A stretch of DNA of 64,000 bases from Talpa occidentalis (GCF_014898055.3 NW_023601212.1:40164329-40228328), one strand, 5' to 3'. Shown: positions 10,945 to 21,616, counted from the first letter of the stretch. Made by a program: numbers and translations. Notes: generated by a model from the letters alone, not told the origin.

Positions 10945-11233
10945 TTAATAAACTTTATGCAAATACACTCATGGTTCAGAGTTTCTTTCTGGTTGGCCAG
11001 CAAAAGGCACAGTTAGGTCACTTACATTCCCATCTTTTCTCCTCCAGACTCCAGCCCTGAGGCTACCACAAATGTACTTTCTGTCTGTATAGCAGTCCAT
11101 ATTCACTGAGTGCCTCCCGGCTGCCTGAGAATCTCTCTCTAAGTGCAAGATTTGTGGTCTCACAGTCATAGTAGTCTTGTAGTGATGCCACCCTTTTATC
11201 CCTCGCTTCTAGACCCAGGCATGCACATTCATA
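10945..11233. other. Unassigned spacer
   Basis: About 290 bp between two ERV insertions, with no recognised gene or repeat. Confidence 0.4.
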
Positions 11234-11238
11234 CATGC

Positions 11239-11531
11239 TGTAAAGCAACCAACCCATTCTGAGCAGGTTTATGAACGGTTCTAGCAGCCACATGCTCTTC
11301 GCCGTGGTTTGTAGTAGCTCCAACACTCCTCCGTACACTCCACTCCTCCACCGTTAACACCGCACTACCACCACACCGCACTCTGCTGCACCACCCTTAT
11401 AAATCAGTCTCTTAGCTCAGGTGGACCCACTTCAGGTGCCCGCCATCAGGCATGCACCCAGGATCACAGGGCTCCCTCATCTATCCTGATGGCGGAAGGG
11501 CAGAAAAGCCTGATATTTTCTTTACCCTACA
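11239..11531 (-). repeat. 3' LTR of the class III provirus
   Basis: 293 bp, on the minus strand TGTAGGGTAAAG...TTGCTTTACA. Preceded on the minus strand by the polypurine-type tract. It also carries a copy of the start of the gag frame. No AATAAA seen in this LTR, unlike the non-autonomous copies. Confidence 0.9.
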
Positions 11532-11549
11532 GTCCACCCCCTCAGGGTT
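11532..11549 (-). other. Polypurine-type tract of the class III provirus
   Basis: Minus-strand AACCCTGAGGGGGTGGAC directly abuts the 3' LTR. The same tract precedes the 3' LTR of the non-autonomous copy at 9,585, so plus-strand priming is shared. Confidence 0.7.
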
Positions 11550-11587
11550 TTCTGCCATACAGTCTATACATATATATATACAATTTT

Positions 11588-14500
11588 CTAAGCAAACATA
11601 AACAGTGCAGCCATGGACCACAAAAGCAAATACATCACAAAATGACTAAACTTAATTTTCCTAGGGGTGGACAGAGAAGTTACCGGTACCAGCAATGGGA
11701 GATCCCTCCCATCGGGCAATATACATGCCAATTTGGCATCCGAAGACAATATTGTCGCTGGCATCAGTGGCCTTCCAGGGCGTGAATACCACACTCTCTT
11801 TGCCAGTGAAGAGGCATCAGTGGGTTCTACATGCAGCAGGAGTGGAGAGCTCATAATGGGCCATAGAGTTATTACAAATGTCCCCTTGAGGATTGCCCGC
11901 TGATCTGCCACTCCAGGGTGGGTAACACGCACCCGTGGCGGCCCCTGCGCACTCACCCATGGTTTTATCTGTAAATTGGCCTCCAGGCCACGACCCCAAG
12001 GGGCTATCAGAGCCACCCACCGCATGTGGGGAACCTTCACTGTCCAGGGCCATTCCCAGTCCACAGTCTACCCTGGGTCCACTCCAGTTGGGGCTGGCAA
12101 TAGGATGTTGCCCTGCTGTCCAAGTCCCGGTTTTAATGTCTGACGTCTTTATTTGTAATTGGATGGGAGCAGCGGCACGATGTAGCAATGCCTCCACTGG
12201 AGCCAGGCCGCCTCTCCTGCTCCTCTCATTCAACGTCTGCAACACCTCCCATAGACGTCGGCTCCACCCGGCCAGCGTCTGAGTGGGGGCAGTGGCTCTT
12301 AGTCCTTGCTTCAGTAGGCCATTATACCTCTCTATAATCCCTGCAGCTTTGGGATTATAGGGAGTGTGAAACTTCCATTCAACACCCACGTTCTTGGCCC
12401 ACTGCTGCACCCGGGCTCCTGTAAAATGAGTCCCTTGATCACTCTCCACTACCAGCGGACGTCCATATGCAGCACATAGGCGTGCCAGTGCTGCCAAAAC
12501 TGCCTTTTGGTCCGCATGTGGAGCAGGGTAAGCTGCCAATAACCCGGTAGCAGTGTCCACACAGGTGACAGCATATTATTGTCCATCGGAGCGAGGTAGT
12601 GGTCCAATGATGTCAATCTGCCAGCGTGTCAGGGGTACCTGCCCCCGCAACACCTGGCCTGTAGATGCAAAAGGTCTCCGGGGGTAAGTCCTAGAACATA
12701 CTACACATGTTTCACATGCAGTCTGGATTTCTTTTAAAGTTATAGGTAGACCCCAGGCACGTACAGTGGCCCACATTGTCTTCTGCCCTGCGTGGAGCAA
12801 GCGTCTGTGTAGCCACTGAGCAACATCCCGCCCTGGAGCAGTTTCAAGCCATCGAACCCGGGCTAGGGTATCTGCCTCATCGTTGCCTGGTGAGGCTAAT
12901 GGGGCATGTCCTGTGACATGATAAACAGTCACCTGCTTCTGATGCCCCAGATCCCATAGATCTTTCCATAGGGCCTGGCCCCACAATGGCCGATGCATAA
13001 CTGTCCAGTCATTTAAATTCCATGTGGAAATCCACAGTGTCAGACCCCTGTACACAGCCCAACTGTCAGTACAGATTACTAGAGGGGAAGGCTCATGGGC
13101 CACCACCATCCATACTGCTCGCAGTTCAGCCCATTGGCTGCTCTGTCCCGTCCCGGTTTCGAACCAGATAGTGTCTGTTTCTGGGTGTACAGCCACCGCT
13201 GTCCAAGAGGCTGGCTGGCCCCGGCTGGAGCCATCTGTATACCAGGCCTCTGCTGGAATCGGTGCTCGACCCTCCTTGTAGGGACTAGCTTCAGGTTCGG
13301 CTTCTATACAGGCTTCTGAATTTGGTTCCATACTAGTATATGTCACAGGACCAAGAACCTCCTGCAACTCCACCCTTAAGGGGCTAGTTGACAGGGTGCA
13401 GCGCTGTTCTAAGTATGCCCCCCACTTCGCCAAAGTGGGCGTTTGAGCAGTGCCACTATGGGGCTTTGTTGTCCAGTCCCGTACCCATCCAGCTATTGGG
13501 TAAGTGGTTCTCACTGAGACAGGGGCTGTGGTAGTTATACTTTCTGTGGCTAGTAAGGCTGCATATACCGCAGCTAACTGTTTCTCAATTAAAGAATACC
13601 TAACCTCAGGCCCCTTCCAGAGTTGGGACGAGAACCCAATAGGTTGTCGTAGCCTCTCTGATTTCTGCCAGAGTCCCCACCCGAACCCTTCCTGAGTAAC
13701 ATGTACATCGAGCTCACAGGGTCGGGCTGGGTCAAAAACCTGCAAGGCCTGAGCAGTCTTTATAGTTCGTTTGGCCGTGACAAATGCTGTGTCTGCCTCA
13801 GCTGACCAATCCCACCTGGCTCCCTTACGTATTAACATATACAAGGGTCGTAAGAGCTGGGCCATGTGAGGTATAAATGCCCTCCAGTAACCCAGCAGAC
13901 CCAGAAAGGCTTGCAGCTGCTTCACTGTGGTTGGAGTGGGGTAAGCTTGAACTTTATCTATCACAGCTTCAGGGATAACCTTTGTCTTACCCGACCAAAC
14001 AACTCCCAGGAACTTAACTGACAGTCCAGGCCCCTGCAGTTTGCTTTCGTTGATTGCCCAGCCGCATGTTTTCAGGTGTGTTAATAAGAGAGGTACTACC
14101 TTTTCCAGATCTGTAAGAGAGTCACTTGTCAATAAAATATCATCAATATAATGGTATAAACGCACTGAAGATGGCCTTTCCCACCGGGCCAAATCTGCTG
14201 CCACCAGCCCGTGACACAGAGTCGGGCTGTGCAGGTAACCCTGTGAATGTCCACTGCCGGCCTTCCCAGGTGAAGGCGAATTGGTCTTGACTTCCTGGGG
14301 CTATATCTATCAAAAAAAAAGCATTTGCCAGATCAGCTACAAAATGGTACATTCCCAGCTCGTGGCTCAGACGATCCATCAAATCTGCCACTGAAGGCAC
14401 TGCAGCATGCAAGGGGGGAACTACCTTATTCAATTCACAATAATCTACTGTCATGCGCCAAGAGCCATCAGGCTTCTTCACCGGCCACACTGGCGAATTG

Positions 14501-15036
14501 TAGGGGCTGTGGGCAGTACACACAATGCCCGCTTTCTCCAGCTCTGATATTATGCCTGTAATTTCTTTGTAGCCTCCGGGCAACCGATATTGCTTGGTAT
14601 TAGTCACTCGCCTAGGGACTGGCAGTTGTAGGGGCGGATGCTTAGCGTGTTCTCTCACCACTGCCTTTACCACTCGCACTCTAAGACGAAACTCTCCGAC
14701 TGTGGTTTCTAGCCATAAGCCACGTAGTACATCCACCCCCAGGATGTACTCCGGGATGGGCGATACATACACTTTATACTCTTTAGGGGGTAATCGCCCA
14801 ATCCCCAGAGATAGTTTTACTGCTGTCACCTTGACACTCTGGCCTCCATAGCCATCAATATAACAAGTAGACCCATGAAATCTTTCCGGATTTCCATAGA
14901 GCAGAGTACATTCTGCTCCTGTGTCTACTAGCGCTAAAACCCTTTGTACGTTAGTCAGGGACCAGTGGATGGCAAGCTCCACATGTGGCCTCCGGTCCCC
15001 GCCCGTCCCCTGTGGACGGGTTCCTTGGCCCTCACC
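11588..15036 (-). pseudogene. pol: Broken pro-pol of the class III provirus
   Basis: Aspartic protease with DTGA at about 14,914-14,925 and a flap-type ILGVDVLRG segment; reverse transcriptase with YIDD at 14,139-14,150; RNase H with its D, E, D, D positions visible (TDGSS, WAELRA, CTDSWAVY, NDEADTLA; about 13,250-12,850); integrase with an H..H..CETCVVC zinc site (about 12,830-12,690) and the D, D, E core (WQIDIIG, ESDQG, GIIERYNG). It follows gag in the same frame after a UAG. Breaks: a short deletion with frameshift near 14,245 removes part of the RT just upstream of the YLHSP segment; an in-frame TAA sits at 12,576-12,578 in integrase; a probable frameshift lies near 12,070. The best C-terminal frame ends with a hydrophobic run (MYLLLWSMAALFMF, to 11,588). 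Confidence 0.82.
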
Positions 15037-15039
15037 CTA
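15002..15039 (-). promoter_or_regulatory. Gag/pol UAG with downstream hairpin (possible readthrough signal)
   Basis: Gag ends with TAG at 15,039-15,037, and the pol frame continues in phase: 18 open codons reach the GTG at 14,982. Sixteen nt after the stop a perfect 7-bp stem CCCGTCC/GGACGGG (15,020-15,014 with 15,008-15,002, loop ACAGG) is present. In-phase gag and pol separated by UAG plus structure is the gammaretroviral suppression layout; its use here is inference. An acquired nonsense codon is the alternative, but the stem is kept in related elements. Confidence 0.5.
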
Positions 15040-16049
15040 TTCAAAGGATATCAGGCCATCACCCGAGGATGGGGCTGGCAGCAAGTGGTCTTCCAGCCGC
15101 AGGGTGCGCACCTGAGGCCTGGGGCTTCCAGGCTCCCCTTGAGCAGCAGTCCTTCTCATGGGTGTGAACCTCTGGTCTTCTCGCAGCTGCTGCCTTAATT
15201 CCAACAAATATGCATTGGGCTGTGCGTCTATTTTAGTGCCATCTACGCCTGCTCTTATTAAATCCATCCACATTTGTTTACGGGTGACTTTTATAGGTTC
15301 TGTGATGCCAAGAGGCCTCCTTGCCCTCCTTGGCATTCCTTTTGACCTTTCAGAAACTACCCGTATTCCTTTCTGAGAGCGCCGGCTCTCAACTTCTCCC
15401 AAGCTGGCTATCATTGTGGTGACGTCATGTATCTGACGTCCCACATAGGGTGCTAGTACTGCCATGAGAGATCCAAATGTAGATGAGGGGGCATCCTTTA
15501 ATACCAAGTCTCTCATTCCTGCTGTGAAATGCTCGTCGTCAGGACCACGCGTATTCACATTAAACATGGCCTGCCGCATCCCCAATTCCCGAAGTACCTG
15601 CACCAGCTCGGCATACGTCTGCCATCCGCTTACTGTCTCCGGCATGTCTCCCGCATCAGCCCATACTGTCCGTCTGGCAGCCATTATCCACTCCAGGAGG
15701 GTGTGGTCGCCCTGGCCATACCGCTGGCTGTTCTGCAGCCTCTGTGCAAGGATGGGTGTGAAGTCATGGAGGCCAGTCTCTCCATCTCTTGAGCCGTGCA
15801 AATAATCCCATCCACCCCCAGGTCCCATAAACGTAGCAGCCAGGCTGCCAAGGGTTCCCCTGGTTTCTGGTGGAACTGTTTGCCCAAGTCCACCAGTTCC
15901 GCCTGGGTGTAAGGTCGGTAGGTAGTAAATTCCGCCATCTGTGGTGGTCCCGCAGCCAGACCCCCTGGGGCCATGGGTCGCTGCCGCTTCATTTTCTGAG
16001 TCACCACCGGGCGGGCCTGGAGCATGAGCTCAGCCTCCTCCTCCACTCC

Positions 16050-16270
16050 AGAGGAGTCCGGCATCTCCGGGGTGGCGGGTTGGTTTACCACTGCCGGTTG
16101 GGACTCAGGCAAATGTTCAGCCTCCCTCTCCTCCTGTCCTGAGCAGGGGTCAGGCATCTCTGGAGTCGCAGGCTGGTTTGCCACCACTGGCTGTGATTCG
16201 CGCAAAGGGTCAGCCTCCCTCTCCTTCCTTCCTGAGACGGAGTCTGGCATCTCCGGGGGGGTGGGTCGAT
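16050..16270 (-). repeat. 93-bp tandem repeat inside gag
   Basis: The block starting GGCATCTCYGG recurs at 16,060, 16,153 and 16,246, exactly 93 bp apart (31 codons), so the frame is preserved. Encodes repeated TPEMPD...REA...ESQP motifs. Repeat number may vary between family members. Confidence 0.85.
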
Positions 16271-16652
16271 TTCTCCGAACTTCTTCCTCCAGAATCCTCA
16301 AATGTTGTTGCTGTATCCGCATCTCTTCTCACATCTCTTCTCGCATCTCATCCAGTACTTGCCGGATCCTAGATTGCTCTTTCCGCCTGGACTCTCGCAG
16401 AGCCTTGAGAAACACCCATCCCGTGGCTCCTGCCGCCTCGCGGGCACTGCATCCACTCAGGGTTTCTTCTATTTCATACAGGGCCTGTTCCACCTGCCCC
16501 GGGGATCCATCTACCTCTGGCCATTCCTGGGGAGGTGCCCACTGGGTGAGGAGGTCGGCCACCGGGTACCATCTGCTCGTGGCCGGCCATCCAGGGATCC
16601 CTCTCCAGATTTCAAAGGGTTTCGTCTGCGTAGAGCTGTCCTGCCTCGAACC

Positions 16653-16670
16653 GTCCTGCCGTCTACGCCA
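16653..16670 (-). other. tRNA-Ser-type primer binding site
   Basis: Minus-strand TGGCGTAGACGGCAGGAC, two bases after the LTR end. It agrees at 16 of 18 positions with TGGCGTAGTCGGCAGGAT, the complement of the 3' end of a mammalian tRNA-Ser as I recall it. Confidence 0.65.
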
Positions 16671-16672
16671 GT

Positions 16673-16965
16673 TGTAAAGCAACCAACCCATTCTGAGCAG
16701 GTTTATGAACGGTTCTAGCAGCCACATGCTCTTCGCCGTGGTTTGTAGTAGCTCCAACACTCCTCCGTACACTCCACTCCTCCACCGTTAACACCGCACT
16801 ACCACCACACCGCACTCTGCTGCACCACCCTTATAAATCAGTCTCTTAGCTCAGGTGGACCCACTTCAGGTGCCCGCCATCAGGCATGCACCCAGGATCA
16901 CAGGGCTCCCTCATCTATCCTGATGGCGGAAGGGCAGAAAAGCCTGATATTTTCTTTACCCTACA
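16673..16965 (-). repeat. 5' LTR of the class III provirus
   Basis: 293 bp. A TATAAA element at about 16,832-16,837 (minus-strand TTTATAAGGG) puts the expected start of R near 16,805, so the gag AUGs at 16,727 and 16,691 would lie inside the transcript. U3 is shared with the longer non-autonomous LTRs; the remainder is not. Confidence 0.9.
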
Positions 16966-16970
16966 CATGC

Positions 16971-17323
16971 ACAGCTCCCCTACTTCCCCTATGCTCTTCG
17001 GACCCACATGATGACAATTATACGAATACATGCCCCGTGCAGATGCTCCCAAGTATCCGTTGCATTAACACAATCAAGGCCACAGGTAGTAGCCGTAGAG
17101 CCCTTGTAACTGCTGGCTGAAGCCAAAGACTGTTACAGGTGGTGCCCCCTAGAGGGGGTTGCTGGTGAGGATGGATAGTCCCAGGGAAAATGTTAAAAAG
17201 TAACTCATTTGGGGGTGGAGACTGTGATAAGAAATATAAGGGACTGCAGAAGCAGCCCCCAGGATTTGGTGTTCCGGATTCAGCATTTGAGGATTTGGTG
17301 TTTGAGGATTTGATGTTTGGGAT
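16971..17323. other. Unassigned spacer with short tandem repeats
   Basis: No gene recognised. About 17,268-17,320 has repeated GGATTTGGTGTTTGA-like units. A minus-strand hydrophobic stretch near 17,040-17,110 could be decayed ERV coding sequence, but I cannot support it. Confidence 0.35.
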
Positions 17324-18073
17324 TGTAGGATAAGATAAAAAAAGTATCAGGTTTTTCTGCCTTCCCGCCATTGGAAAAGATGACGGAAGCCTGTGGTCCT
17401 GAATGCATGCCTGATGGCGGCACCTGAATAGGGTGTGGGCATATGTAGATGGGATTCACCTGGGCTAAGACTGGGCTTATAAGGGCAGCGTCATGGAGAC
17501 ACCAGCAGAAGCAGAACGAGGAGGGGAGAACAAGGCCACCAGAGAACATCGGAGAGCCCAGTCACAGTGAAGACTTGCTGGGGGCTGGGAGGCTGCCAAG
17601 CACCCCTGCCTGCCGTGTACCTGGTAAATCCCAATGAAAGCCTGCAAAAGCCACTGAGGACTCCAGGACTCTCATCCTTTACCCCGTCTGCTCAGGTCAT
17701 AGCGATCATGCTATGTTCCCATTCCTGCCATTAGGCGTTAAGTTGGCAGGATAATCTGAAGCAGATGGGTATGGAGCCCTCCGAAAACCTCTGGAGGGAC
17801 TGAGGAGTAGCAGACCGAGAGCCTGTGACAACACTGGAGGCGTAAATGGCGGCACAGGAGATGGACAAGGTCCGGGAGCTATAGGACAAGACCTTGCCTG
17901 GAGAAGATGGCCCAAGAGGACCAGCCAACGACCACTGAGGCAGCAGAATCGTCGGGGAAGAGAGGACCACAATTCAGAGCTCACCAGTGCTGACACAAGG
18001 AAGAAGCCTATGGACTTGTGACTAATGGACTTAGACTGACAATTCCTCCAGAAGGCAGAGGAACCTTGGTAGG
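17324..18073 (+). mobile_element. 5' part of a non-autonomous class III ERV
   Basis: LTR 17,324-17,730 (TGTAGGATAAG...TTCCTGCCA), then a primer-site relic (TTGGCAGG at about 17,743) and about 340 bp of internal sequence matching 8,385-8,735 of the complete copy. It stops abruptly where the minus-strand element at 18,074 begins. The rest of its internal region and its 3' LTR are missing on the far side. Confidence 0.8.
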
Positions 18074-20164
18074 TGTAACAGCGGGAATGGGCACAGAGCA
18101 GATTCTCTATGATTGCAAGCAGACAGGTGAAGGAGGGAGTCCTGGAGCCCTCGGTGGCTTTTGCAGGCTTTTATTGGGATTTACCAGGTACACAACAGGC
18201 AGGGGGGCTGGGGGGCCGGGAGGTTGGCAGGCCTTCCAGCCCCCAGCAAGTCTTCACTCTTTCTGGGCTCTCCAGCATTCTCTGCTTCTCCCGTGGTTCT
18301 GCTTCTACTCATGGTTCTTCCGCTTGTTCTGGTGTCCCCATGACGCTGCCCTTATAAATTCAGTCTCTCAGCCCCGGTGTACCCACTTACGCATGCCCAC
18401 ACCCTACTCCAGGTGCCCGCCATCAGGCATACATTTAGGACCACAGGGATCCGTCATCAATCCTAATGGTGGGAGGGCAGAAAAGCCTGATATTTTTTAC
18501 CTCACCTACCATCACCCCCTCAGGTTTTCTGCCAGACAGTCTTTATCAGCCTATACGTTTCTCTTGGCAATATGAACACTGCAGCCATGGCCCACAAAAG
18601 CAAACAGTATACATCACAATATAACAACAAAATACAACAGAACACAAGTTAGTCCAGGCAGGACACCAACCTAGTGGCAAAAGACAATTATTGGCACCAG
18701 CAGATGATCCACCAAATCTGCCAAAGGCACTGCTCATGCGAGGGGTGAACCACTCAGGTATCTGCCGTCACACACCAGGAGCCGTCAGTCTTCCTGGCCT
18801 TCTTTGGCTGTAGTCTCGGCCACAAGTCACACCGTATCCACCCCCCAAGATGCACTGACTCTGGGATTGGCGATTCTACACTGTTTGGGGTAATCGCCAA
18901 CCCTCAGGGTTTTCTGTCTGCGATTGCTCCAACACTCGGCTTTCATAGCCACCAATGCAACGTGCAGAACCCTGCACTCAGGCCAACCCACTGCACAAGC
19001 ACGTGGGTCGGGGATCCGTGGATACAAGCTCCACATGCGGCCTCTCTTGGGTCCCCTCTTAGGCTGTGGGCTCCACCACAAGCCACGTTCCCCACCCGTC
19101 CCCCAAGGACGGGTTCCTCAGCTCCTCACCCTCACTCAACAGTGAGCAGGGCATCACCCACAGGTAATTTTAAGAGTCTCACTGGCTTTCAACATATTTA
19201 AGCTACATAACAGCCACGCAGGGCTTCCCAAACTTAGCACCAGCTTTTGCCTTCTCAGTTGGCTTTTCTCCTCTGCCTAGCTGCTGGGCAATACATAGGC
19301 TGCTTTTGGCCATCAAGGCCCACTGGCCATCCCCAGATTCCCATCTCCTGGGGTATACAAACAATACCATCCACCCCCAGGGTCCCCAAAATATATCAAA
19401 CTTGCCAAGGTCCTCCGCCTTCTGGCGGGATTGTTAGTCCATTAGTCCAAGTTCATCGGCTTTTCCCTTTGTCCACACTGGTGAGCTCCGAATCATGGTC
19501 CTTTCTTCCTGACGATTCTTGCTGCCTCAGGGGTCATTGGCTGATCCTCTCGGGCGTCTCCTCCTCCAGGCAAGGTCTCGTCCCACAGCTACCAGTCCTT
19601 GTCCATCCCCTGTGCCACTTTGACACATCCAGCATTGTCACAGGCAAACGCAGTCTGCTACTCCTCAGTCCTTCCAGGTCTTTGGAGGGCTCCATACCCA
19701 TCTGCATGGATCATCTTGCCGACTTGCTCCAAATGTAGAGGCAGGATGACACGGAGCAGGATCTTTATGACCCGAGCAAACAAGGTAAAGGAGGAGAGAG
19801 TTCTGGAGCCCTCAGTTGCTTTTGCAGGCTTTTATTGGGATATACCAGGTACACAGCAGGCAGGGGTACTAGGGGGCTGGGAGGCCTGCCAGCAAGCCTT
19901 CACTCTTTCTGGGCTCTCCGGCGTTCTCTCTGCTTCTCTGCTCTCAGCTTCTCTCGTGGTTCTGCTTCTGCTTCTCTGCTTCTGCTGGTGTCCCTGTGAC
20001 GCTGCCCTTAAAAGCCCAGTTTTAGCCCAGGTGAATCCCATCTACATATGCCCACACCCTATTCCAGGTGCCCGCCATCAGGCATGCATTCAGGACCGCA
20101 GGGTTCCGTCATCTATCCCAATGGCGGGAGGGCAGAAAAGCCTGACACTTTAACTTACCCTACA
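18074..20164 (-). mobile_element. Non-autonomous class III ERV, reverse strand
   Basis: 5' LTR on the right (19,734-20,164), internal region 18,512-19,733, 3' LTR on the left (18,074-18,511). The internal region is the reverse complement of 8,362-9,584, with the same hairpin (about 19,096-19,114) and 3' end. The flanks do not match (GTAGG at left, CACAT at right), so one side has been rearranged, perhaps by recombination with the plus-strand element that ends at 18,073. Confidence 0.85.
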
Positions 20165-20457
20165 CACATTCTGGGAGCTTTCTGTCTCCCAGAATGCCTC
20201 AGCATCATTCTGAGGCAAGACTACAAGACCACACGAAACTGAGAGGGAAAAAGTCAGAATGCCAACCTGGCAGCAAGAGGGCATTAAAAAAAAAAAGCCT
20301 GATTTTTAACTTCATTTACCCTGAAGTCAATCAAACCCACAAAAGGGAAAGTGACTGCAGTGCAGAGACCCCAGAGCAAATGAGTTGGGCACCCACAAAG
20401 ATCAGATCTTCTGAGACCAGGTTAGAGGGATGCATGAGCAGGCACCACAGATGGAAG
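20165..20457. other. Unassigned spacer
   Basis: No gene or repeat recognised apart from an A11 run near 20,288. Confidence 0.4.
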
Positions 20458-20462
20458 GTAAA

Positions 20463-20972
20463 TGTAGGGTAAATGACTGTCAGGCTTTTCTGCCCTCCTG
20501 CCATCAGGATTGATGATGGATCCCAGCGGTCCTGAATGCATGCCTGATGGCGGGCACCTGGAATAGGTTGTGGGAATATGTAGGTGGGATTCACCTGGGC
20601 TGAGACAGGGCTTAAAGGGTAGTGTCGTGGAAGAGAACAAGCGAGAAACTGGAAGAATGAACAGAAAGAGCAGCAGAGAGAAAGAGTAGCAGAAGAGAAC
20701 GAGAGCAGAACCAGCAGAGCAGCAAAGGAGAAGGAGAGACCTGTATCAGTGGCAGGAATATGAACACCAGAGAGCCCAGAAAGAGTGAAGATCACCAGGT
20801 GCTGGGAGACCTGCCAGCCTCCTGCCTGTCTCCCACCCCTGGCAACCCTGCCTGCTGTGTACCTGGTAGAAGTTCAATAAAGGCCTGAAAAAAACACTGA
20901 GGGCTCCAGGATCTGCCTTCACTCATCTGCCCGGATTATAGAAAATCTGCCCTGTGCTTTCCTGCTGCTACA
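20463..20972 (+). mobile_element. Solo LTR, diverged class III ERV copy
   Basis: TGTAGGGTAAATG...CTGCTACA, 510 bp, longer than its relatives because of a GA-rich middle (about 20,630-20,740). Near-perfect 5-bp duplication GTAAA/GTACA. Has TTCAATAAAGGCC at about 20,873. Confidence 0.8.
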
Positions 20973-21616
20973 GTACATTACTGGAAAGCTGAAGATGTGA
21001 GGGCATCAAGCAAAGACTACTGGCTTGAGTCTGAGGTTCATAGCATAGAACAGCTGTAGCCTGAACTGGGTCAGCACTAATTCAGAACACCTGAACTCTC
21101 CTAAAGACGAGGGTACTGCTTAAAACCCAGACTGAGATATCCAAAAACCTGCCACCCCTCCCCAAAGAAACACTTAAGCAAATTAGAGCTTAAGTATCTA
21201 CCAACAGTGGAAGTGGACACCCCAGGATAAGACCCTATGCTGGGGAGGAAGAGGACAACACCTGACCTGGAGACACTGAGACATAGAGGTGATCTGGAAG
21301 ATGTGACCGTGTGCATCTGGCACCCACAACATGATGGGAAGTTCAAAATCCTGAGTCTCCTGGAGGTGATCCTTTGGTGCACATAGCCCCAGTCCTTTTA
21401 CCCCTGCTACACTTCATGACTACCTCAGAGGTGCAAAGACAGCAGTTGAAAATCTACACATAAAATACAGAAAATGAGGAAACAGAATAACAAATCACAA
21501 TGCCAGATCAAAATGACCTGAAAGGAGCCCCAGCTCAGTGGAGTTGTGGAGCATAACAGGAAGGGAATCCACGGAAACAGTTTGGGCAGTGCTGATACAA
21601 CTTAAAAGCATTGGTG
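20973..21616. other. Unassigned stretch
   Basis: About 640 bp with no recognised gene or young repeat. Confidence 0.4.

Larger units (their letters stand above)
15037..16727 (-). pseudogene. gag: Broken gag of the class III provirus, opening inside the 5' LTR
   Basis: The frame is open from a TAA inside the 5' LTR. The first AUG is at 16,727-16,725 (A at -3) and the next, Met-Gly, at 16,691-16,689. Both lie within the LTR, and the frame passes through the LTR end and the primer site, which is translated as NWRRRQDG. Then come a charged segment, 31-residue repeats rich in Pro/Glu (about 16,050-16,270) and the ERV-L-type WLLRLWDLGVDGI block near 15,800. Breaks: TGA at 16,331-16,329 (consistent with a CGA-to-TGA transition in a repeated GAGATGCGA context) and a one-base-type frameshift at about 15,750-15,800. 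The last part (15,828-15,037) is open to the UAG. No CCHC zinc knuckle was found. Confidence 0.75.
11239..16965 (-). mobile_element. Class III (ERV-L/ERV-S-like) gag-pro-pol provirus without env
   Basis: 5,727-bp provirus on the minus strand: 5' LTR 16,673-16,965, primer site, gag, pro-pol, 3' LTR 11,239-11,531. It has a perfect 5-bp target duplication CATGC (11,234-11,238 and 16,966-16,970). The two 293-bp LTRs look identical on reading through, so the insertion should be recent. Assignment to class III rests on the gag 'WLLRLWD.G.DGI' segment, a YIDD reverse transcriptase, an RNase H and integrase of the same type, and no env gene. The tRNA-Ser-type primer site recalls ERV-S. Despite the identical LTRs the reading frames are broken at several points (see gag and pol). 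Confidence 0.88.

Noticed and set aside
17018..17371. Minus-strand hydrophobic frame as an env transmembrane remnant
   Set aside because: Too short and without Cys motifs or homology I can name; left as unassigned.
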